Below, in pieces: positions 33,616-42,505 of a DNA stretch of 64,000 bases. This DNA comes from Verrucomicrobiota bacterium. GTDB lineage: Bacteria; Verrucomicrobiota; Verrucomicrobiia; Chthoniobacterales; UBA10450. Position 1 is the stretch's first letter, and each line of letters opens with the position of its first letter. A program made the translations under genes and the position numbers. The stretch spans positions 1-64,000 of the forward strand of contig QHNH01000021.1 in NCBI GenBank assembly GCA_003218375.1. The letters run 5' to 3'. The notes beneath the pieces are model-generated. The model worked only from the letters and a program-made list of their open reading frames with translations, made no database searches and had not been told where the DNA came from.

Positions 33616-34287
33616 ATGAACCAACATCTCGACTCCATCGACCGCCAAATCGCCGCGAAGCATCTCCTCACTCATCCCTTCTATCTCGCCTGGACTCGCG
33701 GCGAATTGAGCAAGGCCGCGCTCGCCGATTACGCCCGGCAATATTACCACCACGTCGCTGCGTTCCCGACCTATCTCTCCGCCGTTCACGCCGGCTCCGA
33801 TGATCAACCGACGCGCCGCCAACTTCTAGACAATCTCATCGACGAAGAAGCCGGCTGCCCGAACCATCCCGAACTCTGGCTCCAGTTCGCCGAAGCCCTC
33901 GGCGTTTCGAAAGAAGAGGTCGAATTCTCCGGGGAGTGGACCGAGACCTCGAATCTGATCGGCACTTTCCGCTCCGTCTGCTCCGAAGGCACCACGGCGG
34001 AAGGCCTCGCCGCCCTCTACGCTTACGAAAGCCAAATCCCCGCCGTCTGCGACTCGAAGATCAAAGGCTTGGTGGAGAACTACAACATGACCGAGCCGCG
34101 CGACTACGAGTATTTCACCGTCCACGTCGAAGCTGACCGCGAGCACGCTGCTGCTGAACGCGAGATGCTTTCTCGGCACGTCAACGACGACAACGCTTCG
34201 TCCGCTTCCACCGCCCTCAACCGCGTCCTCGACGCGTTGTGGGAAATGCTCTCCGGCGTCTGCCGTCGCCACGCCATCGCCTGCTGA
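33616..34287 (+). CDS. CADD-family protein (PqqC/TenA-fold, folate-related)
   Basis: 223 aa. Matches the CADD family (Chlamydia protein associating with death domains), now known to make p-aminobenzoate from its own side chain in Chlamydia. Features: a heme-oxygenase-like helical bundle; LDSIDRQIAAKHLLTHPFYLAWTRGELS, with LLTHPFYLAWTRG as the clear part; DEEAGCPNHPELWLQFAEAL; TAEGLAALYAYESQIPAVCDSKI and FTVHVEADREHA (metal-site Glu/His pattern). Alone in its transcript but close to treS. No pABA gene (pabA/pabB) is in the window, so a pABA role is a reasonable inference only. Confidence 0.85.
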   Translation: MNQHLDSIDRQIAAKHLLTHPFYLAWTRGELSKAALADYARQYYHHVAAFPTYLSAVHAGSDDQPTRRQLLDNLIDEEAGCPNHPELWLQFAEALGVSKEEVEFSGEWTETSNLIGTFRSVCSEGTTAEGLAALYAYESQIPAVCDSKIKGLVENYNMTEPRDYEYFTVHVEADREHAAAEREMLSRHVNDDNASSASTALNRVLDALWEMLSGVCRRHAIAC

Positions 34288-34300
34288 TCTTGTGCCGCTT

Positions 34301-34385
34301 TTCTGTAGCCGTCGCCCTGTGGGCGACGCGGGATTGTGCCGACGTCTGCTCTCACGCTTCGCATAGCGAAGCGGCTACAGAAGAG
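34301..34385. repeat. CTGTAGCCGC-family palindromic repeat, copy 4
   Basis: TTCTGTAGCCGTCGCCCTGTG, GCTTCGCATAGCGAAGC and CGGCTACAGAAGAG form the same nested palindrome as at 20005 and 40645. It ends just after the CADD gene. Confidence 0.85.
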
Positions 34386-34442
34386 TCGTATCAAATAGGT
34401 CTCGACGCACCTCATCTCGATCGCTAATACTCGGCGACACCG

Positions 34443-35804
34443 ATGAAGTTTCCCCTTGGTTCGCTTGTTGTCGCAGTCGTGCTTTGCGGTTGCGAGCATC
34501 TCAACCCGGTTTATCAAAACACCAGCGCGAACCCGAACAAGTCGGTGGTCGCGAAGACCGGATACGACCTGGCCTTCATTGAATTCGGCGAGCAGGGATC
34601 TTATCAGGATCCGACTCAGTTGCAGAATGCGCTCGACCTGATCAAGCGCACGCCGCGGCCGCTCGTCATCACCTACGTCCACGGCTGGCACCATGGCGCC
34701 GCCTCGAGGGATGTGGACAGTTTCTCCGGTTGGTTATCGGAGATCAGCAAGACACAACTCATTCGCGACAGCGGCCTGCATCCCATCGGCGTTTATCTTG
34801 GCTGGCGGGGCGAGAGCACCACGATTCCAGTCGTTAGGCAATTTACATTCTTCAGCCGGAAAGCCGCGGCGGAACGGCTCGCGAGTAATTTCGATTGCTA
34901 TGACGCGATCGCGGCCGTTTCCCAGGCGGCGCGTGAATCGCACGGACCGGGCGGGCAATACACGGTTCTGATCGGCCATTCCTTCGGCGGCCTGGTGGTC
35001 GAGCGTTCCGTTGCTCACGCGATCAATGCCGAAATGCATGGACACGCCGCCGCTGACCGCAGCCTGCCCGCGGATCTGATCCTCATGGTGAATCCGGCCT
35101 CCGATTCCATCCTCACCCGGCAAATGATCGCCGCTCTCTCTTCACGGCACACCGAGAACTCGCGTCCGTTTCTCGTCTCGCTCACGTCCACCGCCGACGC
35201 GGCGACGGGGACCGCGTTTCCGATCAGCACCTCGCTCGCAGCCACGACGAAAGTTTTTAACGAGGTCCAGGTTCCGGGAATGGAACAGCGCGAAAGCGAA
35301 CGCCGTTTCTATACCGCCACCCCCGGGCACAACGCGTTTCTGATCAACCATGAAACCGTAAAACTGGACAAGACCATCCAGGCGCCCGGTGGACTGAGCG
35401 CGCTCCAAACCAACCTTTCGCACAACCTGACCGGCGAAGTTTTTACCACCGACGGCGCGAATGGCACTTTGGATTTATGGCACATCAAGCAGACCGGAAA
35501 CGTGGACGTTCCCTATTGGGATGTGAAAGTCGATCCGAGCATCATCAAGAATCACGGCGACATCTGGAATCCCAAGGCCCAGGCCATGATGGCCGCCGTT
35601 TTCCGAATGACCAACCCGCTCATCAATCGCGAACACAAAGTGAAGCCCCGCGCCAATCTCAATAAAGAGCCGACCCGCCCCGCGCTTGTCCCCGGCCCAG
35701 ATCAATCCCACCCAAAACTGAAAAGCGAATCGGCCCTCAAGCCTTCGCCTTCGAAGCCCTCCCCGAAGCCGCGATCAGAGGTACCGCTCGAGAGAACGAG
35801 ATAA
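34443..35804 (+). CDS. Lipoprotein alpha/beta-hydrolase
   Basis: 453 aa. The signal peptide MKFPLGSLVVAVVLCGC ends in a lipobox with Cys at about 17, so it should be anchored in the outer membrane or periplasm. The hydrolase core has LVITYVHGWHHGA (oxyanion, HG-like, about 79-91), GVYLGWRGES, the nucleophile elbow LIGHSFGGLVV (Ser, about 180-190) and a later PGHNAFLINHETV region with a His. The C-terminus (about 415-453) is Pro/Ser/Lys-rich (KPSPSKPSPKPRSEVP). Such secreted esterases act on lipids or polymers; no substrate can be named. It is independent of its neighbours; the end of the M20 gene on the other strand lies 16 bp away. Confidence 0.8.
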   Translation: MKFPLGSLVVAVVLCGCEHLNPVYQNTSANPNKSVVAKTGYDLAFIEFGEQGSYQDPTQLQNALDLIKRTPRPLVITYVHGWHHGAASRDVDSFSGWLSEISKTQLIRDSGLHPIGVYLGWRGESTTIPVVRQFTFFSRKAAAERLASNFDCYDAIAAVSQAARESHGPGGQYTVLIGHSFGGLVVERSVAHAINAEMHGHAAADRSLPADLILMVNPASDSILTRQMIAALSSRHTENSRPFLVSLTSTADAATGTAFPISTSLAATTKVFNEVQVPGMEQRESERRFYTATPGHNAFLINHETVKLDKTIQAPGGLSALQTNLSHNLTGEVFTTDGANGTLDLWHIKQTGNVDVPYWDVKVDPSIIKNHGDIWNPKAQAMMAAVFRMTNPLINREHKVKPRANLNKEPTRPALVPGPDQSHPKLKSESALKPSPSKPSPKPRSEVPLERTR

Positions 35805-35819
35805 TCGAGCCAAGGTTGA

Positions 35820-37334
35820 TTAGTTTTTTGCGGCGTCCAGGCCGCTGAAAAAAGCGGCGAAGACTTCGAGGCCGTCCCAGAGATTTTGGAGGCGGAGGTT
35901 TTCGTTGGCGGCGTGCTGGTTGTCGTCGTGGTTCGCGATGGGGAAGGCGATGACGGGAACGTTGTTGCCCTGCTGGAAAAGATCCATCGGGAGGCTGCCG
36001 CCGGCGGTGGGCAGAAGAACGGGTTCGTGACCGGTCGCGGTCATGATGCCGGCGAGTTCGCGCGAGAAGGGGAGATCGAGCGGAGTGCGCGATGCGGGAT
36101 AGCCGGAGCCCCATTCGACTTTGATGATCTTTGCGGTCGCGAGGCGCGCGGCAGCGTCAGGGGTTTGGCGAACGATTGAGTATCCTCTCGCTACAATGTG
36201 CCGTTCCACCAGGGGCTTGATCGATTCCGGCGTTTCATTTGGGACGAGACGAAAATCGATCGAGGCGCGTGCTTCGGTCGGGATGGTGTTTGAAGCTTGC
36301 GCGCCGACGTGGCCCGACTCGATCCCGCGCAGATTGAGGCCGGGAAGCATTAGCAGTTGGTTGAGCGATTTTCCTTTTCCTTCGGTGGAACCGATCTGAA
36401 ATTCGCGGAGCAGGTTTCCTTCAACGTTCGGGATTTTCGCCAGTGCTTCCTTTTCACCGGCAGTCGGTTCGCGGACATCTGCGTAAAAGTCTTTGATCAA
36501 AATTCGCCCGCTCTCATTCCGCATCGAATCGATGAGATGAGTGAGGCGAACGATGGGGTTCGGCACCCAGTTTCCGTACTGGCCGTCGTGCAAACCTTTG
36601 ATCGGACCGTAAACGGTGAGGTCGAGACCGAGGGTGCCGCGGGCGCCGAAGACGAGTTCCATTCGCCGGCTTTGATGAACGGGGCCGTCGCAAAAGAGCC
36701 AGGCATCGGCGCGCAGGTCGTCACGAAATTTTTTCAGGTAATCGGCGAGATGCGGCGAGCCGGCTTCTTCTTCGCCCTCGAAAAAGAAACGAAGATTCAC
36801 GGATGGCTTCACGCCGGCGTCACGCATGGCATCGAGCGCGGCGAGCATGGCGATGATCGGCGCCTTGTCGTCGCCGGAGGAACGGGCGAATAAGCGCCAC
36901 TCGGGGTCGATTGCTTTTGCATTGCGCCAGTCGACGTCGTTCCCGGCCTGGTCGCGCATCACTGGCTTCCACGGCTCGCTTTTCCACTGCGAGACATCGA
37001 CCGGTTGGCCATCGTAATGGGCGTAGAACGCGATCGTGCGTTTCGCATTCGGCGCGGCGAGTTCCGCGACGACAACTGGCGGCGCTCCTTCCAACGACAG
37101 GAGTTTCGCGGCGAGGCCGCGCTTCTCACACATCGCTCGGATCGCGTCGGCGTTGCGGTGAATGTTCGGCGTGTCGCTCGCGAGGTTGGGGATGGAAAGG
37201 AGGTCAGCGAATTCGGCCAGGATTTCGCGTTCGTGGTTCGCGCGCCAGGTTCGCGTTTGCTTGGCGATATCAGCGGGGCCGGCCCGCAGCACAGGATTAA
37301 CCAGCAATAGAAACAGAAGGAGCGCGTATTTCAT
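35820..37334 (-). CDS. Exported M20-family metallopeptidase
   Basis: 504 aa from the ATG at 37334 (MKYALLLFLLLVNPVLRAG, signal peptide); an open frame further upstream encodes palindromic repeat. Motifs: FYAHYDGQPVD (His/Asp, first metal site), SSGDDKAPI (bridging Asp), FEGEEEAGSPH (two Glu), CDGPVHQ, and a C-terminal SLPMDLFQQGNN / NHDDNQHAANENLR (His plus HAANE). These match the dipeptidase/ArgE/CNDP group. Exported M20 enzymes cleave peptides in the periplasm. Both the dimerisation insert (about 250-370) and the catalytic domain are complete. A palindromic repeat of the GGAGGGACG family lies at its 5' side. Confidence 0.9.
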   Translation of the reverse strand: MKYALLLFLLLVNPVLRAGPADIAKQTRTWRANHEREILAEFADLLSIPNLASDTPNIHRNADAIRAMCEKRGLAAKLLSLEGAPPVVVAELAAPNAKRTIAFYAHYDGQPVDVSQWKSEPWKPVMRDQAGNDVDWRNAKAIDPEWRLFARSSGDDKAPIIAMLAALDAMRDAGVKPSVNLRFFFEGEEEAGSPHLADYLKKFRDDLRADAWLFCDGPVHQSRRMELVFGARGTLGLDLTVYGPIKGLHDGQYGNWVPNPIVRLTHLIDSMRNESGRILIKDFYADVREPTAGEKEALAKIPNVEGNLLREFQIGSTEGKGKSLNQLLMLPGLNLRGIESGHVGAQASNTIPTEARASIDFRLVPNETPESIKPLVERHIVARGYSIVRQTPDAAARLATAKIIKVEWGSGYPASRTPLDLPFSRELAGIMTATGHEPVLLPTAGGSLPMDLFQQGNNVPVIAFPIANHDDNQHAANENLRLQNLWDGLEVFAAFFSGLDAAKN

Positions 37335-37335
37335 T

Positions 37336-37441
37336 CCTCGGAGGGACATGCTTCTGCATGTCCGACTTTTCAGACGCATAATGTCGAACGACCTCGACGG
37401 TTGAACAAGAAGTTTGGGACGTGCGGAAGCGCGTCCCTCCG
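37336..37441. repeat. GGAGGGACG-family palindrome, copy 3
   Basis: CTCGGAGGGACATGC/TTCTGCATGTCC and GGGACGTGCGGAAGCGCGTCCCTCCGAG are the arms. It fills the gap between the M20 gene (minus) and fabI (plus), so any promoter for either must lie within or beside it. Confidence 0.7.
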
Positions 37442-37482
37442 AGATTTTGCGCGCGAGGAAAGGCTGGTATGGTGACGGCGTT

Positions 37483-38259
37483 ATGGCGGAGCAGATTCTG
37501 GCGGGAAAAGTCGGCCTGGTTTTTGGGGTGGCGAACAAGCGGAGCATCGCGTGGGCGATCGCCAAAGCGTGGGCGGCGGCGGGCGCGAAGTTGATTTTCA
37601 ATTACCAGGGCGAACGGCTGAAGGAGAACGTCGAGGAGCTGGTCGGCGAGTTCGGCGAAGGGACGCCGCTCTGGCCGTGCGATGTTTCGAACGACGCGGA
37701 CATCACCGAGTTTTTCGGCAAGGTTCGCGGCGAAACGGACCGCGTCGACTTGATGCTGCACTCGGTGGCGTTCGCGCCCAAGGAAGCGCTCGAAGGCGAT
37801 TTCGTCAGCACGACGCGGGAAGCATTTCGCACCGCGCACGATATCAGCGCCTATTCGCTGGTGGCGCTGGCGCGGGAAGCCGCGCCGATGATGACGAACG
37901 GCGGCAGCATCGTGGCGATGACCTATTACGGCGCGGAGAAAGTGGTGCCGCACTACAACGTGATGGGCGTGGCGAAGGCGAGCCTGGAAGCTTCGACGCG
38001 TTATCTCGCCTACGATCTTGGCGCGAAAAAGATCCGCGTGAATTGCATCTCGGCGGGACCGGTGAACACGCTCGCGGCGCGGGGCATCAGCGGATTCAGC
38101 GCGATGCTGAAGCATTATCAGGAACACGCGCCGTTAAAGCGCAGCTGCGAGCCGGCGGAGCTGGGCGCGATGGGAGTTTTCCTGGCGAGCGACGGCGCGG
38201 CGTCGATCACCGGGCAGGTGATCTACGTCGATGGCGGCTATCAGATCATGGGAATGTAG
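37483..38259 (+). CDS. fabI: Enoyl-[acyl-carrier-protein] reductase (NADH)
   Basis: 258 aa from the ATG at 37483 (MAEQILAGKVGLVFGVANKRSI); the open frame upstream is repeat sequence. It reduces the enoyl-ACP double bond in fatty-acid elongation. NAD-binding GVANKRSIAW (about 14-23), LMLHSVAFAP (about 85-94), the catalytic Tyr-x6-Lys within YNVMGVAKASLEASTRYLA, and the C-terminal VNCISAGPVNTLAARGISGF and ITGQVIYVDGGYQIMGM are typical FabI. Single-copy in this window. The FAD oxidase gene follows 42 bp later on the same strand, with simple-repeat DNA (GATTTTCGATT) between them. Confidence 0.95.
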   Translation: MAEQILAGKVGLVFGVANKRSIAWAIAKAWAAAGAKLIFNYQGERLKENVEELVGEFGEGTPLWPCDVSNDADITEFFGKVRGETDRVDLMLHSVAFAPKEALEGDFVSTTREAFRTAHDISAYSLVALAREAAPMMTNGGSIVAMTYYGAEKVVPHYNVMGVAKASLEASTRYLAYDLGAKKIRVNCISAGPVNTLAARGISGFSAMLKHYQEHAPLKRSCEPAELGAMGVFLASDGAASITGQVIYVDGGYQIMGM

Positions 38260-38301
38260 GCATTTTCGATTTTGGATTTTCGATTTTCGATTGGGTAGGC
38301 C

Positions 38302-39672
38302 GTGGACCTGAAACAAAAGCTCGTTGAGCTGCTGGGAGCTGACGCGGTGTCGAGCGAGCCCGCGGATTTAGAAATCCACGCCGGGGACAAATGGTTCGCG
38401 AGCAATCCACCGGAAGTTGTCGTCTTTGCGCAATCGACGGAACAGGTGAGTAAGCTGCTCAGGTTCGCGTCGGCAAGCAAGATCCCGGTGACGGCGCGCG
38501 GCGCGGGATTCGGCTACGTGGGTGGCTGCGTGCCGGTGCGCGGTGGGATCGCGCTGTCGCTGGCGCGGATGAATCGGATCAAGGAAATCAATTTCGCGGA
38601 CGCGATCGCGATCGTGGAGCCGGGAGTAATCACGGCCGAACTCCAGGCGCGAGCGCGCGAGCAGAAACTTTTTTATCCGCCGGATCCGGCGAGCAAGAGG
38701 GATTGCAGCATCGGCGGAAACGTGGCGACGAATGCGGGCGGGCCGCGCTGTTTGAAGTACGGGGTGACGCGCAACTACGTAGCCGGGCTGGAGGTCGTTC
38801 TCGCGAGCGGCGAAGTGTTGCGCACCGGCGGACGGGTGCACAAGAACAAGACCGGCTTCGACTTGATCGGATTGTTCGTCGGCTCGGAGGGAATGCTGGG
38901 TGTCGTCACGGAGGTCACGCTGAAATTGCTCCCGATGCCGCCGGCGCGCGCGACGTTGTCGGCATCGTTTGCGAGCATGAGTGGAGCGGCCGCGACCGTG
39001 CAGAGAATTTTCGCGACCGGGTTTTTGCCGTCCTCGGTCGAGCTGGCAGATTCGTTTACCCTGGAAGCGGCGCGGCGCGATTCGGGCGCGGCGGATGTGC
39101 CGGATGGCAACGCGCATTTGCTCGTCGAGCTGGACGGACAGCCGGAGACCATCCAGGTAGAGATGGAAAAATTGCGGGCCCTGGTTGGCGGTTGCAGTCC
39201 GGTTACCCTGCAAGTGGCGACGACGGAGGCGGAATGCGAACGGTTCTGGGCACTCCGGCGCGCCTTCAGCAATTCGCTGCGCGCAACTGGCCTGACAAAA
39301 CTGAACCAGGACATCGTGGTGCCGCGAAGCCGGCTCGTCGATCTGGTGGAATTTGCGGAAGCGCTCTCGAAACGCTCGGGATTTCCGATCGCCTGTTTCG
39401 GTCACGCCGGCGACGGCAACATGCACGTTAACATCATGGCCGACCGGTACAATCGCGAAGCCGCGGTGCGGGAGCAAGCAGAGCACGCCCTGGATGAGTT
39501 ATTCGCGCAAGTGCTGGCGTTCGGCGGCGTGATCACGGGCGAACATGGGATCGGGCTGGCGAAGAAACGCTGGTGGCCGCAGGCGACGAGCGAGGTTTCG
39601 CGCGAGGTGCATCGCGCGATCAAGGACGCGCTCGATCCCGGGGGGATTTTGAATCCCGGAAAGTTTTTGTAG
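38302..39672 (+). CDS. FAD-linked oxidase, GlcD/lactate dehydrogenase type
   Basis: 456 aa starting at GTG 38302. The N-terminal PCMH-type FAD-binding domain has PVTARGAGFGYVGGCVPVRGGIALSLARMNRI (key parts RGAGFGYVGG, GGIALSLARM), CSIGGNVATNAGGPRCLKYG and GFDLIGLFVGSEGMLGVVTEVTLKLLP. The C-terminal oxidase domain shows CFGHAGDGNMHVNIM and TGEHGIGLAKKRWW (substrate and FAD-isoalloxazine residues). It oxidises a 2-hydroxy acid such as glycolate or D-lactate; glcE/glcF partners are not nearby, so it may act alone. The symbol glcD is avoided because specificity cannot be read. Confidence 0.85.
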   Translation: MDLKQKLVELLGADAVSSEPADLEIHAGDKWFASNPPEVVVFAQSTEQVSKLLRFASASKIPVTARGAGFGYVGGCVPVRGGIALSLARMNRIKEINFADAIAIVEPGVITAELQARAREQKLFYPPDPASKRDCSIGGNVATNAGGPRCLKYGVTRNYVAGLEVVLASGEVLRTGGRVHKNKTGFDLIGLFVGSEGMLGVVTEVTLKLLPMPPARATLSASFASMSGAAATVQRIFATGFLPSSVELADSFTLEAARRDSGAADVPDGNAHLLVELDGQPETIQVEMEKLRALVGGCSPVTLQVATTEAECERFWALRRAFSNSLRATGLTKLNQDIVVPRSRLVDLVEFAEALSKRSGFPIACFGHAGDGNMHVNIMADRYNREAAVREQAEHALDELFAQVLAFGGVITGEHGIGLAKKRWWPQATSEVSREVHRAIKDALDPGGILNPGKFL

Positions 39673-39759
39673 GTAGGGACGCGTTTCCGACGCGTCCGAC
39701 TATTCTTTCGTTGACGCGATTGTTTTTAAAGTCGGACGTTTCGGAAAAACTTCCCTACC
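39670..39759. repeat. GGAGGGACG-like palindrome, copy 4
   Basis: GTAGGGACGCGTTTCCGACGCGTCCGAC and GTCGGACGTTTCGGAAAAACTTCCCTAC are inverted. It overlaps the 3' ends of both the plus-strand oxidase and the minus-strand nuclease genes. Confidence 0.65.
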
Positions 39760-40636
39760 TGAGAGAGAAGATCGTATTCACAGCGCGATGATCGCTGGAC
39801 TGCGGCGATGTGTTCGCGACCCACGCTTTCACCAGCGTCGCGCCGCGAAAAAAGATGTGGTCAAAGCAAGCGGCGGGATAACGCAAGTCGGCGGGAACGG
39901 TGATGCGCGAGGTGAACGGAATTCCTTCCCAGCCCCAGCGGAAACCGGCGGCGCGCAGGCTCGGCACAGTCTTCTCGCCGGCGAAACGCGGCTCGTCGGG
40001 CGCGGTGTTGAAATCGCCGCCCACGATCCAGCTCAGCGCACCGAGTTTGCCGTAGGCGTTTCCCATCGCCTTCATGTGGGCGACGAGTTGTTGCATCGAT
40101 TCTTCGCGGATGCGGATGTCTTCGCGGATTTCGCCGCGATTGCTTTTGAGATGCAACGCGTAAACGAGGAGGAGCTGGCGCGGCGCGAGTTGATAAGCCG
40201 CGAAGGAGAAACCGCGCGGCGGCACGATGGCGCCGGACGGTTTCCACAATTCCGACCAGGCGCTGAGCGGCTGGAGCCGGCTGGTGATGGCGACCTGCTG
40301 CGCTTCGTTCTGTCCTTCGCGGGGAGGGAAGTTCGAGCAGACGTCGACTTTGAAACCGGCGAGCGGTTGCACCGCGAGCGCGGCATGCGCGTAATCGCGG
40401 ACTTCTTCGAGTGCGACGATGTCGGAATTGAGTTGGGCGAGATCAGTGTGGACGGCGCGGATCTGACGGTTCTCTTCGCCGCGCGACGCATTCGGGCGGC
40501 GGCCCGGGAACCATTGCACGTTCCAGAAGGTGGCGGTGATGGTGACCGGCGAAGGCGCAGTAGAGGAATTTTGCGCGGCGAGCGTCGTGGCGAAGAAGAT
40601 CGCGGCGAAAAAGGCGGTGATAATTCTGGGAGACAT
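39755..40636 (-). CDS. Secreted endonuclease/exonuclease/phosphatase protein, paralogue 2
   Basis: 293 aa with signal peptide MSPRIITAFFAAIFFATTLAAQ. EEP motifs: ITATFWNVQWFPGRRP (metal Asn), DIVALEEVRDYA (Glu), YALHLKSNRG (His), IVGGDFNTAPDEP (Asp-x-Asn) and SPQSSDHRAV (final Asp-His). It matches the protein at 3879-5015 in the core but lacks the 80-residue C-terminal extension. Role as for that protein: extracellular phosphodiesterase, perhaps for DNA degradation. A palindromic repeat lies 9 bp upstream of the start, so the promoter must be in or beyond it. Confidence 0.85.
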   Translation of the reverse strand: MSPRIITAFFAAIFFATTLAAQNSSTAPSPVTITATFWNVQWFPGRRPNASRGEENRQIRAVHTDLAQLNSDIVALEEVRDYAHAALAVQPLAGFKVDVCSNFPPREGQNEAQQVAITSRLQPLSAWSELWKPSGAIVPPRGFSFAAYQLAPRQLLLVYALHLKSNRGEIREDIRIREESMQQLVAHMKAMGNAYGKLGALSWIVGGDFNTAPDEPRFAGEKTVPSLRAAGFRWGWEGIPFTSRITVPADLRYPAACFDHIFFRGATLVKAWVANTSPQSSDHRAVNTIFSLR

Positions 40637-40644
40637 GCGCTAGG

Positions 40645-40736
40645 ACTGTAGCCGCCGCCCTGCGGGCGGCGCGAGTGCGAATTTCGACGCGAAGGCAACT
40701 CTCGCGCTTCGCATAGCGAAGCGGCTACAGAAGAAG
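40645..40736. repeat. CTGTAGCCGC-family palindromic repeat, copy 5
   Basis: ACTGTAGCCGCCGCCCTGCGGGCGG and GCTTCGCATAGCGAAGCGGCTACAGAAG. It lies between the second nuclease gene and the exosortase gene, both minus-strand. Confidence 0.85.
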
Positions 40737-40750
40737 CGCTATAGCGCCGA

Positions 40751-42304
40751 CTATCCAGGCCGGATGATCTGGCGCAGTTGCTCGAGTGCGGCTTGCTCGG
40801 CTTTCGCGGCATCGTCGTAACCCCAGGCGACGATCTCCAACATCTGCGTGCCGACATCGCGCTTGCCGCGTTTGACGGCATCGAGGCGGCCGGACGCCGT
40901 CCAGTTTTCCTGGTCGAGCATCCCGGCTTCGGGTGGCGTGCCATCCCAATAGCAATAAAAGACGCGCAGCATTCGCCCGGCATTTTCGAAAACGTAGGAG
41001 CGCATCGGAAGCGGCACGCCGTTCACGGTCAGCAATTTATTTTGGACGCCGCCGCGCTGGGTCATGCCGCTCGCGGGAAGGCAAATGTCGGGCCGATGAT
41101 TCTTAATGAAGAGCCCGGCGGTGCGGCCCGGGAGCCATTTGAAAAAATACATGCTCCAATTATGACCGTCGGCGACCCAATCGCCGCCGCCGCCTTCGTT
41201 GTAACGGAGAAGTCCCTGGGAAGCTTCGTCCACCGGCACTTCTTTCCAGTTCGTGGCCTGCGTTGGCCAGGCAATCGTCCATGGCGACAATTGCGCTGTG
41301 CGCAATTCGTGGACGCCATACCAAATCTGGGTGCCGGCTTCCGCGGCGAGCGTCACGACGAGCAGGATCGCGAGAACCAGACGCGGAATGCGGTAAGGAG
41401 CGGAAAGCTTTCTTGGTTCGAGCGCCGCCTTATCTTTTCGCGAAAGCAGCATGCTCAAGCCCCACAGGCCTAACAAACAGGTGGTCAGGATCGTGTAGCC
41501 CGCCGGGTCGTGCCAGTTCTTGATCGATTGGAAGCCGTGCTCCGCGCCGAGATAAACGAGGAGGAAGGTGCGGATGAGATTACAGAAAAACGCGAGGAAC
41601 GCGCCGGCCGCCACGAGGATCACGCGCCGCCCAAGCGCGAACCCGTAGAACTCGCCCAGGAAAAGTGAGACCATGAACGTGGCCTGCAACGAGCGAATCC
41701 CGGTGCACGCTTCGTCGATGCCGACATAGCCGGAACCGACTTCGATGACGTTGCCCATCTGCACGGCCGGAATCCCGATCGCGGTCAGGAACTCGACGTT
41801 GATGAGCGCGTCGATCCGCATCAATCCCTGGATCACGATTTGCTCGAGGCTCGTCGGCCACGGCACCGCGACGAGAAAGAAAAGAATCGGGAACGCAAAG
41901 TGACGCAGCCAGCGGGCGCCGCCCGCGAGATAAATTCCGCCGGCTGAAATGGCCACCGCGCAAAGCGCCATCGCCCAGCTCAACAACCGCCAATCCGGAT
42001 TCGCTTCCTGAATCAGCCGGACGGGAACAAGCACCAACGCGCCGATAACAATCAGCGCCGCCCAAAAAACATTCGCTCGCGGCGCGGCCGGCGCCGGCGC
42101 GTTTTGCCAGCGTCGCCAGAAAATGTAGGCGGCCAGGACCGGGACCGCCCAGCCGTAACCGTACTGCGGATTGATTGACCACTCGAACCGGAGCCGCGAA
42201 ATCACTTCGAGCCAGACCAGCGCGAAAACGGTCACGGGAAACCACGCGATCGCGGGCGCTTGGTTCTCGATTTTCGGCGGAGGTGCCGTGGCGACAGCAT
42301 TCAT
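40751..42304 (-). CDS. xrt: Exosortase fused to an EpsI-type C-terminal domain
   Basis: 517 aa from the ATG at 42304 (MNAVATAPPPKIENQAPAIA); the longer open frame above it is antisense to the TPR gene. The membrane part (about 25-300) has eight or more hydrophobic helices with the exosortase triad: Cys in IDEACTGIRSLQATFM, Arg in FFCNLIRTFLLV and His in WHDPAGYTILT. The EpsI/DUF3485 domain (about 300-517) has NHRPDICLPASGM and ENAGRMLRVFYCYWDG. Exosortases cut and anchor PEP-CTERM-type proteins at the membrane and work with exopolysaccharide export. A candidate substrate is the protein at 55977-56405. Not assigned to a numbered Xrt type. The divergent TPR gene is 201 bp away. Confidence 0.9.
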   Translation of the reverse strand: MNAVATAPPPKIENQAPAIAWFPVTVFALVWLEVISRLRFEWSINPQYGYGWAVPVLAAYIFWRRWQNAPAPAAPRANVFWAALIVIGALVLVPVRLIQEANPDWRLLSWAMALCAVAISAGGIYLAGGARWLRHFAFPILFFLVAVPWPTSLEQIVIQGLMRIDALINVEFLTAIGIPAVQMGNVIEVGSGYVGIDEACTGIRSLQATFMVSLFLGEFYGFALGRRVILVAAGAFLAFFCNLIRTFLLVYLGAEHGFQSIKNWHDPAGYTILTTCLLGLWGLSMLLSRKDKAALEPRKLSAPYRIPRLVLAILLVVTLAAEAGTQIWYGVHELRTAQLSPWTIAWPTQATNWKEVPVDEASQGLLRYNEGGGGDWVADGHNWSMYFFKWLPGRTAGLFIKNHRPDICLPASGMTQRGGVQNKLLTVNGVPLPMRSYVFENAGRMLRVFYCYWDGTPPEAGMLDQENWTASGRLDAVKRGKRDVGTQMLEIVAWGYDDAAKAEQAALEQLRQIIRPG

Positions 42305-42505
42305 GCGTGGGTTCGGCGGGAATTGAGCAGGATACGAGCCGGAAGGGAAGCGGCGCCGGCGCTGGCTCGCGGGCTGCTCCCTGCCGAATGGTTCGTTCGC
42401 TTCATGGGCGCGGCGGTAGATTGACTTTGAAGCGGGACATAGAAGCTTCATCCCAACTTGGAACATCCTCACAATAAAATCGAGCGCTCGATCCTGAAGG
42501 TCATC

